The position numbers were made by a program, and so were the translations under genes. 64,000 nucleotides of DNA, from NCBI RefSeq assembly GCF_008710135.1, contig NZ_VYKK01000004.1, positions 248,001-312,000 on the forward strand, written 5' to 3'. Position 1 is the stretch's first letter. Each line of letters begins with the position of its first letter. The notes beneath the pieces were generated by a model. It was given only the letters and a program-made list of their open reading frames with translations, made no database searches and was not told where the DNA came from. This stretch comes from Paenibacillus spiritus (GTDB lineage Bacteria; Bacillota; Bacilli; Paenibacillales; Paenibacillaceae). Positions 8,753 through 14,498 of this stretch are shown here, one piece after another.

Positions 8753-9257
8753 GATTGCACTGTCCATCAAACGCTCGAATGCGGAACAGACCGCTTCGGT
8801 GGAGGTCATGCAATACGCCCTGGGTATCATCCTGAATACGCTTTTGGTCATAGCCGGCTCCGCCCTTCTGGGCTGGATGTTCGGCTTCATGGCTCAGTCT
8901 CTGCTCTGTCTGGCAGCCTTCGTTCTGCTCCGCTTCTTCTCGGGGGGCTTCCACCTTCGGACTGCGGCAGCTTGCAATGTCTCTTCGATCTTAATCTGCG
9001 TGGGTCTTCCACTGCTTGTCCCTTACGCAGCATCCATACTCTTCATTCTGAACGCGGCGGCGCTTATCCTCATGCTGGTCTTTTCACCGAATCCGGATAT
9101 CAACACCCAGATCCCGGCCCGCCTCTACCCGGCAATGAAGGGAATATCGGTGGTATTGGTTCTCATCAACTTCTTCGTCCAGTCGCCTGTGATCGGGCTC
9201 GCTTTTCTGGCGCAGTCCTTAACAGTAATTCCCTGGGAAAGGAGGAACACCCGATGA
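8733..9257 (+). CDS. agrB: AgrB-like peptidase, cassette 1
   Basis: 174-residue integral membrane cysteine peptidase that removes the C-terminal tail of an AgrD precursor and closes the ring. The active-site motif RFFSGGFHLRTAAAC carries the catalytic His and Cys with the usual spacing. Several membrane helices follow, with the family hallmark SPNPD near residue 112. ATG 8733 lies inside the end of the membrane-protein gene (20-nt overlap). The stop overlaps agrD by 4 nt (ATGA), indicating translational coupling and a matched peptidase-substrate pair. Confidence 0.92.
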   Translation: MNTLAHKIALSIKRSNAEQTASVEVMQYALGIILNTLLVIAGSALLGWMFGFMAQSLLCLAAFVLLRFFSGGFHLRTAAACNVSSILICVGLPLLVPYAASILFILNAAALILMLVFSPNPDINTQIPARLYPAMKGISVVLVLINFFVQSPVIGLAFLAQSLTVIPWERRNTR

Positions 9258-9373
9258 TGAAATTAATTGCCAGACAGGCTTCCAGCGTACTTGCCGGCTC
9301 GGCGCGTCTGTTCGCTTCTGTCTGCAAGCTGACGCTGCACAGTCCGGAAATTCCGCAAGAACTCCGTAAGTAA
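9254..9373 (+). CDS. agrD: AgrD-like autoinducer precursor 1 with ring Cys
   Basis: 39-residue peptide. It has a basic amphipathic N-terminus, then ASVCKLTL, then the conserved acidic tail HSPEIPQELRK. The layout matches S. aureus AgrD: Cys24 to Leu28 would form a five-residue thiolactone, and the tail PQEL corresponds to the PKEL region removed after AgrB cleavage. The start at 9254 overlaps the agrB stop. A second ATG at 9257 is possible. The predicted ring CKLTL and the N-terminal exocyclic length are inferred, not shown. Confidence 0.88.
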   Translation: MMKLIARQASSVLAGSARLFASVCKLTLHSPEIPQELRK

Positions 9374-9394
9374 TCGTATAAGGATGGGGAAAGC

Positions 9395-9745
9395 ATGCGT
9401 GTTCTGCTAAACGATGGTTCTTCCCGGGAGATCCGGGAGGAGGAAATATTGTATTTCTCTAACTACAAAAATACAATATTCGTTCATACCAAGGATGGCG
9501 AATATGTACTGCCCACGACCCTGTCCGATTTGTATGCCGCATACGGAGGCCATGGCTTTGAACGCCTGGATCGCAGCAACGTCGTTAACCTTGGCAACGT
9601 CGAGAATTATGACGCCGAACGCAAGGTCGTGAACTTCCGGAATGCTCCGAAGTTCGCCGTTGTCTCCGAATCCAACGAATCCCGACTGAAAAAATACCTG
9701 CTGGCCAGAAGGAAGCCCGATGAACCCCATACCGACACCGACTAG
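9395..9745 (+). CDS. Stand-alone LytTR DNA-binding protein, cassette 1
   Basis: 116 residues consisting of little more than a LytTR DNA-binding domain (EEEILYFSNYKNTIFVHT, ERLDRSNVVNL, then the basic SRLKKYLLARRK). AgrA-type regulators carry an N-terminal receiver. None is present, so phosphorylation control is unlikely. ATG 9395 has AAGGATGGGG upstream, and the gene starts 21 bp after agrD. Stand-alone LytTR regulators paired with membrane inhibitors are known from streptococcal HdrRM and BrsRM, which suggests the 222-residue membrane protein as partner. The DNA targets are unknown. Confidence 0.88.
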   Translation: MRVLLNDGSSREIREEEILYFSNYKNTIFVHTKDGEYVLPTTLSDLYAAYGGHGFERLDRSNVVNLGNVENYDAERKVVNFRNAPKFAVVSESNESRLKKYLLARRKPDEPHTDTD

Positions 9746-9774
9746 GCATGCCGCCGCCGGCATGTCTTTTGTTT
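9745..9774 (+). terminator. Terminator of cassette 1
   Basis: Hairpin CATGCCG/CGGCATG with a 4-nt loop followed by TTTTGTTTT. It begins at the lytTR stop codon. It separates the two tandem cassettes, which therefore have their own promoters. Confidence 0.7.
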
Positions 9775-9856
9775 TGCCCTTCCGCTCTCTTTCCCGGTGC
9801 CGCTTCCTTTTTATTAAAATTTTCTTTCATATTGTTCCAATTTTTCAATTTGGATA

Positions 9857-9885
9857 TTGTTGAATTATATGGATTTATGTATAAT
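9857..9885 (+). promoter_or_regulatory. Sigma-A promoter of Agr-like cassette 2
   Basis: TTGTTG, 17 bp, TATAAT, the same as in cassette 1. The leader repeats GATTTCAATTGTTTA and the GGGAGTGT ribosome site. An ATATTGTT octamer occurs twice, at 9829 and 9854. Whether it is a LytTR site is open because the 25-bp period differs from the usual 21-22 bp. Confidence 0.75.
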
Positions 9886-9932
9886 GATGGCAGGATTTCA
9901 ATTGTTTACTCGGCTCTTGGGAGTGTGTGGAA

Positions 9933-10601
9933 GTGACGGAGTTTGTTCTGTTTATGGTGTTCTCGGTGGTGGAGACTTATGCCCTCTACTTTCTTGCATT
10001 TAGTGTATTTAAGATTGATCAATATCCCTTTGAAATGATATTTTCCAGCCTGATTATGGCTTTCTTCTCTTATATTCTGAGAGAGACTTATGACTTAACC
10101 CAAGTGGATCTTTTTCTTCAGTATTTTCTTCTATTTTGTTTCCTTTGGATGTTATTTCGTATAAATCTTTTTTATGCTGCTGTCATGACTGGATTTGCAT
10201 ATCAAGCTTATGCGTCCTTGCAGACAATTACTTATTTAGTTATCAAATCTTTTGGGAGCCTACCTTCCACTTTTGGAGGTAAGGAAAGTATAAGCGTATA
10301 TTTACTTCAGCTTTTGACCGCTCTCTTTAGTATTTCAATTGGTCATATTGTACAGCGTAAAAGAAAAGGCTTTGATTTTGTTCCAGATAAACAAAGTGCA
10401 AGAGTGAAAATTGGAAAAAAAGAAATCGCACTTCTCCTTTTAAATATCCCTTCCCTTATTCTAGTTTCACTAACTCTTCTCATTTCAAATTACTTGAATA
10501 GTTTTTATATTATTTTGCCTATGATTTATGTGATATTTCTATTCATTTATCTTCGTATCTCTTATCAGAAGGATAGATGTTATGCAGAAAATGATTACTA
10601 A
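9933..10601 (+). CDS. Seven-helix membrane protein of Agr-like cassette 2, candidate autoinducer receptor
   Basis: 222 residues, homologous throughout to the cassette 1 protein. It shares the opening FVLF, the FCFLWMLFRI helix and the cytoplasmic RKRKGFDFVPDK loop, with roughly half the residues matching by eye. GTG 9933 was chosen over GTG 9927 because it gives the same N-terminus and length as copy 1 with GGGAG 9 nt upstream. The gene is markedly AT-rich compared with copy 1 and the surrounding genome. It overlaps agrB2 by 20 nt, as in copy 1. No kinase domain. Confidence 0.82.
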   Translation: MTEFVLFMVFSVVETYALYFLAFSVFKIDQYPFEMIFSSLIMAFFSYILRETYDLTQVDLFLQYFLLFCFLWMLFRINLFYAAVMTGFAYQAYASLQTITYLVIKSFGSLPSTFGGKESISVYLLQLLTALFSISIGHIVQRKRKGFDFVPDKQSARVKIGKKEIALLLLNIPSLILVSLTLLISNYLNSFYIILPMIYVIFLFIYLRISYQKDRCYAENDY

Positions 10602-11124
10602 ACTTGCGGTTAATATAAAATCTGCAAATCCGGAAGAAACTGCCTCCATAGCCATACTTCAATATGCACTCACGCTAATTATAAATACATTTTTTGTCTT
10701 TTTTCTTTCTAATGTAATTGGATTTATCACCGGTAAATTAACAGAAACATTGATTCTATTTATAGTAATTTGTATTTTTCGCTTTTTCTCAGGAGGCAAA
10801 CACTTCAAAAGCGCCATTGCTTGTAATCTATTTTCTATTGCTCTTTGCACTGTGCTACCCCATATTTCTTCATATACTGAGCATTATATTTGGTTTTTTA
10901 ACTTTTTTGCTTTAGTAGTGATGCTTTTATATGCCCCAAATCCAGATAAAAATTCTAATTTGCCCTTGAAACTGTATCCGATCTGGAAGGCAATAGCTGT
11001 AAACATAGTACTTATAAACTTCTTTCTCCGCTCACCCACATGGGGGCTAGCTTTTTTTGTTCAATCACTTTTTGTAGTTCCTTGGAAAGGAGGGGATTTT
11101 CACTATGAAGAAGGCTGTAGCTAA
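10582..11124 (+). CDS. agrB: AgrB-like peptidase, cassette 2
   Basis: 180 residues. The active site RFFSGGKHFKSAIAC keeps both catalytic His and Cys, and APNPDKNSN matches the family hallmark, so the enzyme looks intact. ATG 10582 follows AGAAGGA by 8 nt and overlaps the membrane-protein gene by 20 nt. The stop lies 20 nt inside agrD2, a longer overlap than in copy 1. AT-rich like the gene before it. Its natural substrate should be AgrD2, which lacks the usual Cys nucleophile, a mismatch discussed in the findings. Confidence 0.9.
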   Translation: MQKMITKLAVNIKSANPEETASIAILQYALTLIINTFFVFFLSNVIGFITGKLTETLILFIVICIFRFFSGGKHFKSAIACNLFSIALCTVLPHISSYTEHYIWFFNFFALVVMLLYAPNPDKNSNLPLKLYPIWKAIAVNIVLINFFLRSPTWGLAFFVQSLFVVPWKGGDFHYEEGCS

Positions 11125-11224
11125 ATATGCTTCAAAAGCATTGCTGTCCACTGCTAAAGCATTTGCTTCTGCTCTCAAGCCGCTCTATCACAGCCCGGAA
11201 ATTCCGCAAGAACTCCGTAAGTAA
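11105..11224 (+). CDS. agrD: AgrD-like precursor 2 without any cysteine
   Basis: 39 residues, aligning without gaps to AgrD1. It has a Lys/Ala-rich amphipathic N-terminus, then ASALKPLY, then the identical tail HSPEIPQELRK. The position of the ring Cys (24) is Leu and there is no Cys in the peptide. The only nearby hydroxyl is Ser22, seven residues from the expected cleavage point after Tyr28. The DNA of the tail differs from copy 1 at a single base over 36 nt, while upstream sequence is diverged. It may yield a lactone through Ser, a linear peptide, or be non-functional. Confidence 0.8.
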   Translation: MKKAVAKYASKALLSTAKAFASALKPLYHSPEIPQELRK

Positions 11225-11247
11225 CTGGACAAGGATGGGGAAAACAA

Positions 11248-11613
11248 ATGCGTGTTCTGCAAAAAAACGGGTCTTCTCATGAAATCCATGAGAACGAAAT
11301 TTTGTATTTTTCTAATTTTAAAAATACAATAATCGTCCATACCCAAGAAGGCGAATATGTTCTCCCCACCACTCTTTCGGATCTGCATGCCGCTTATGGA
11401 AGTAAGGGCTTTGAACGTCTGGATCGAAGCAATGTGGTCAATCTGGACAATGTAGGGGATTATGATTCGGTTCGCAAAGTCGTTAATTTCCGTACCGCCC
11501 CTTCTTTTGCCTCTGTCTCCGAATCCAATGAGTCGAGGCTCAAGAAGTATTTGGCGTCCAGAAAATCCCCCCAGAGCTCGAGCTCCCTATCAACGGTACT
11601 TCCTGATCTTTAA
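11248..11613 (+). CDS. Stand-alone LytTR DNA-binding protein, cassette 2
   Basis: 121 residues, a LytTR domain without receiver, very close to the cassette 1 protein (shared LYFSN.KNTI, GEYVLPTTLSDL, GFERLDRSNVVNL, KVVNFR, SESNESRLKKYL). It differs mainly in the last 20 residues, where this copy has a Ser-rich tail. ATG 11248 lies 23 bp after agrD2 behind AAGGATGGGG. No clear terminator follows, so transcription could continue into sda 161 bp downstream. Confidence 0.87.
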   Translation: MRVLQKNGSSHEIHENEILYFSNFKNTIIVHTQEGEYVLPTTLSDLHAAYGSKGFERLDRSNVVNLDNVGDYDSVRKVVNFRTAPSFASVSESNESRLKKYLASRKSPQSSSSLSTVLPDL

Positions 11614-11774
11614 GATATTTGAGCAACAATAAAACGAGTATTATTACATAATACCCATCATTTGTAAAGGGGAATTTAGCGGTTGAATCAGGGAAGACAG
11701 AAGGCGCTTCAGATGGTACCATTTGGTAAAAGGCACACCCCAGATTGCCTACATCTGATACAGGAGGAAGCCCT

Positions 11775-11951
11775 ATGAACTATTTCTTCACCCCTTCGCC
11801 GCGTCCTTCTTCCCTGGAGATTCTGTCGGACGAGCAGTTAATGGACATCTATGAAATGGCTTTACAAGCGAAGGTCTCACCTGATTTTATAGCTTTGGTT
11901 GAACTTGAACTCACTCAGCGGCAATTCGGAGAACTCTCGGAATCTTGTTAG
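11775..11951 (+). CDS. sda: Sporulation histidine kinase inhibitor Sda
   Basis: 58-residue protein. The core LSDEQLMDIYEMA...DFIALVELELTQRQ matches the Sda helical hairpin family, which binds the dimerisation domain of KinA-type sporulation kinases and blocks the phosphorelay when replication is disturbed. It is slightly longer at the N-terminus than B. subtilis Sda. ATG 11775 has AGGAGG 7 nt upstream. It lies between the second LytTR gene and convergent spo0A, whose activation its product would restrain. Confidence 0.85.
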   Translation: MNYFFTPSPRPSSLEILSDEQLMDIYEMALQAKVSPDFIALVELELTQRQFGELSESC

Positions 11952-11984
11952 ATTACGCTTCAGCCGAACCGTCTTCTCCAAGCC

Positions 11985-12020
11985 AAAATCCCGCCAGGAC
12001 ATGTGCTGGCGGGATTTCTC
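11985..12020 (+). terminator. Terminator of sda
   Basis: Twelve-bp perfect stem AAATCCCGCCAG/CTGGCGGGATTT with an 8-nt loop, 34 bp after the sda stop. The T-tract is weak (TTTCTCTGTT). Confidence 0.65.
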
Positions 12021-12119
12021 TGTTCAGCCATATCATCCACATCGTATAAGCGGCATTTGCGGTTATTGTTGTACTTTGCGCATACTAATCAATTTTAATC
12101 GTAGCCAATTCAGCTAAAC

Positions 12120-12150
12120 GAAAAAGGACTCCCTTGTAGGCGAGTCCTTG
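12120..12150 (-). terminator. Terminator of spo0A
   Basis: Stem AAGGACTC/GAGTCCTT with a 10-nt loop, followed on the minus strand by a run of T residues. It lies 42 bp after the spo0A stop. Confidence 0.75.
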
Positions 12151-12191
12151 TCTTATACCCTCAACAGGCACGTTTATTGATCCTTACCCCT

Positions 12192-13016
12192 TCACGACAC
12201 CTTATGCTCAATCCGCAGCTTGTCGGCTACCATGGCGATAAATTCGGAGTTGGTCGGCTTGGATTTGGAGATATTAATGGTATAGCCGAACAGGTGGCTG
12301 ATGGAATCAATATTCCCCCGGGTCCAGGCGACTTCAATGGCATGGCGGATCGCCCGCTCGACGCGGGACGGCGTCGTCTTGAACTTCTCGGCAATGGCCG
12401 GATAGAGCGTCTTCGTTATGGCTCCGAGAATTTCGATGTTGTTGTAGACCATCGTAATGGCCTCGCGAAGGTACTGATACCCCTTAATATGCGCAGGAAC
12501 GCCGATTTCATGTATGATCGAGGTAATGTTGGCGTCCAGATTCTTTCCTTTGGAGAGAGGAACTACATTCGATTTGGCATGGCTGTAGAGGGTACTGCTC
12601 CCCGAACCGCCGCCGGTCAGACTGCCTACCGACGGGCCTCCAACGAGCTGCCGCACCCGGTTGGCCAGCACTTCCATATCGAACGGCTTCAGAATATAAT
12701 ACGCTGCGCCGAGCTGCACCGCACGCTGCGTAATATTCTCCTGTCCAAACGCCGTGAGCATAATAATCTTGGGCTGAGACTGCAGGTTCATCTCCCGAAT
12801 CCGTTCCAGTACACCGAGACCGTCAAGGTGCGGCATGATAATATCCAGAATCAGCACGTCGGGGAGCTTGCGGGCATCCCGCAGCAGTTGGAGCACCTCT
12901 TCACCGTTATAGGCAATGCCCGTCACAGTCATGTCTTCCTGCTCAGAGATATACTCGGCAAGCAGATTCGTAAATTCGCGGTTATCGTCGGCCAACAACA
13001 CTTCAATATTATGCAC
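12192..13016 (-). CDS. spo0A: Master sporulation response regulator Spo0A
   Basis: 274-residue transcription factor. The N-terminal receiver has acidic Asp10/11, phospho-acceptor Asp58 in [13 protein letters not shown] and the conserved Lys in YILKPFD. A Gly/Ser linker leads to the C-terminal Spo0A DNA-binding domain ([15 protein letters not shown], ..[12 protein letters not shown]). Phosphorylated Spo0A commits the cell to sporulation. The start is GTG at 13016 behind AAGGAGG. Upstream lie a sigma-H-like promoter and inverted 0A boxes, indicating autoregulation. The spoIVB-spo0A order is typical. Confidence 0.98.
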   Translation of the reverse strand: MHNIEVLLADDNREFTNLLAEYISEQEDMTVTGIAYNGEEVLQLLRDARKLPDVLILDIIMPHLDGLGVLERIREMNLQSQPKIIMLTAFGQENITQRAVQLGAAYYILKPFDMEVLANRVRQLVGGPSVGSLTGGGSGSSTLYSHAKSNVVPLSKGKNLDANITSIIHEIGVPAHIKGYQYLREAITMVYNNIEILGAITKTLYPAIAEKFKTTPSRVERAIRHAIEVAWTRGNIDSISHLFGYTINISKSKPTNSEFIAMVADKLRIEHKVS

Positions 13017-13089
13017 TCGTTCAGTTCCTCCTTATGGTTGGTTGATGAATTTCGGTTCCTCTGGCGAATGTCGTTTTTGTCTTTGATAC

Positions 13090-13116
13090 ATTTTCGACAG
13101 ATGGGATGAATTTCCT
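13090..13116 (-). promoter_or_regulatory. Sigma-H-type promoter of spo0A
   Basis: On the minus strand GAAGGAAAT (-35 type RnAGGAwWW) and GTCGAAAAT (-10 type RnnGAATww, one mismatch) are 11 bp apart, the spacing usual for sigma-H. The -10 overlaps a 0A box. The site lies about 75 bp before the GTG start. Confidence 0.5.
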
Positions 13117-13127
13117 TCTGTCGAAAA
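13091..13127. promoter_or_regulatory. Inverted pair of 0A boxes upstream of spo0A
   Basis: TGTCGAAAA occurs on the minus strand at 13091-13099 and on the plus strand at 13119-13127, forming an inverted pair flanking the sigma-H -35. A third TTCGACA occurs at 13205-13211. These match the Spo0A-binding consensus TGTCGAA. Confidence 0.7.
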
Positions 13128-13220
13128 TTATTTTTCTTTATTTTTTTTCCAGCCTGATTTATAATGAAATATTTTATTCTAAGGTTCGATTCCATTCTTG
13201 CCCATTCGACATTTCAGCCA

Positions 13221-13255
13221 AAAAATAATCTTAAGGCGCTTTGGCCTTAAGATTA
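13221..13255 (-). terminator. Terminator of spoIVB
   Basis: Perfect 12-bp stem TAATCTTAAGGC/GCCTTAAGATTA with a 6-nt loop, then a T-run on the minus strand. It starts 9 bp after the spoIVB stop. Confidence 0.85.
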
Positions 13256-13263
13256 GGAATCGG

Positions 13264-14397
13264 TTAGGCGGCGGCTGCAGCGCCGGAATCATGCAGCATC
13301 CACTCGATGAAACAGCCATACCCGGACTTCGGATCATTGACGAACACATGGGTCACCGCTCCGACCAGCTTGCCGTTCTGCAGGATCGGGCTGCCGCTCA
13401 TCCCCTGAACGATTCCGCCCGTCTTATCAATCAGCCGGGAATCGGTAATGCGCAGTACCATGCCTTTGGTCGCCGGTTCTGACTGCTTGGCTACATGGAT
13501 AATCTCCACGTCGAACCGTTCGACCTGCTGCCCTTCCACGACAGTGAGAATCTGCGCCGGTCCTTCCTTCACTTCGCTGCTCAGGGCTACCGGGACCGGC
13601 TCCTGATACAGACTGTGCCCGGGTGAACGATCCATCCGGCCGAAGATGCCGAAATCGGTATTGCTTCGCACATTGCCGAGCACCCGGCTCTCCTTGAGGA
13701 AATGAGCCCGCTTCTCTCCGGGGTCGCCATCCTGGCTTTTGGAAATTGAGGTTACGCTGGACTCGACAATATGGCCGCTGCCGACGACAATGGGCGTTCC
13801 GGTGTTGATATCCGTTATCACATGTCCCAGCGCCCCGTAGACGCCCTGCCGGGGATCGTAGAAGGTCAGCGTACCGACCCCTGCGGCCGAATCGCGGATA
13901 TACAGCCCAAGCCTCCACACGCGGTCGGTTCGGTCATAGGCCGGCTTGAGATCCACATTCCTTACCCTGCCCGAGCGGTTGAACGTAATCCGGAGCGGGC
14001 GGTTCTGTTCGCCGGCTTGCTTGACCAAGTCGGCAACCCGGGCCACTCCTCCCAGGCGCACGCCGTCCATGGCAGTCAGCAGATCGCCCGGCAGCAGTCC
14101 GACTGCTTCGCCGGGCGATATTTTGGATTCATCGGATACTTCGACCCGATGGTGTCCGACAACGAGTACGCCGTCGGATTTAACTTTGACGCCGATGGTC
14201 TGTCCGCCGGGAATAACCCGAGGGGCTGAACCTGGGGACCTGTCTGCGAACGACCGGACGGTATCGGCCTGTCCGGACGCAGCTGGTGCCGGAGCGTCCG
14301 TCGAAGCATAGCTTCGCCCCTCATGGACGGCGGCGGTTGCAGTCAGAAAGAAGACAAGAAAAAGGCCTGGCATGGCTTTCCTGAGGTTAGGCTTCAA
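13264..14397 (-). CDS. spoIVB: SpoIVB signalling serine peptidase
   Basis: 377 residues, exported from the forespore to cut SpoIVFA and trigger pro-sigma-K processing. It has an N-terminal signal or anchor helix (LFLVFFLTATAAV), a PDZ domain around residues 90-155 (GLLPGDLLTAMDGV), and a trypsin-like fold with catalytic Ser in GMSGSPIL near residue 335. The start is TTG at 14397, giving a basic N-terminus, with AGGGAG 11 nt upstream. An ATG eight codons further in is possible. Placement between recN and spo0A is conserved in Bacillota. Confidence 0.95.
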   Translation of the reverse strand: MKPNLRKAMPGLFLVFFLTATAAVHEGRSYASTDAPAPAASGQADTVRSFADRSPGSAPRVIPGGQTIGVKVKSDGVLVVGHHRVEVSDESKISPGEAVGLLPGDLLTAMDGVRLGGVARVADLVKQAGEQNRPLRITFNRSGRVRNVDLKPAYDRTDRVWRLGLYIRDSAAGVGTLTFYDPRQGVYGALGHVITDINTGTPIVVGSGHIVESSVTSISKSQDGDPGEKRAHFLKESRVLGNVRSNTDFGIFGRMDRSPGHSLYQEPVPVALSSEVKEGPAQILTVVEGQQVERFDVEIIHVAKQSEPATKGMVLRITDSRLIDKTGGIVQGMSGSPILQNGKLVGAVTHVFVNDPKSGYGCFIEWMLHDSGAAAAA

Positions 14398-14498
14398 TGG
14401 CTGTCACGCTCCCTTTTGCTTCTTTCGCTTGACGAAAAGGTGGTCGCCAATTGCGTACCTATAAGATAACCTTGCCCCCAGGCTTTTATTACTGTCAA

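Noticed and set aside
9829..9861. Repeated ATATTGTT as a LytTR binding pair before cassette 2
   Set aside because: The 25-bp period does not match the usual 21-22 bp of LytTR direct repeats, and cassette 1 lacks the first copy.
8000..12200. Mobile element or phage island carrying the Agr-like block
   Set aside because: No transposase, integrase, target duplication or tRNA-linked repeats were seen; the AT-rich part alone is explained more simply by recombination within the duplicated cassette.
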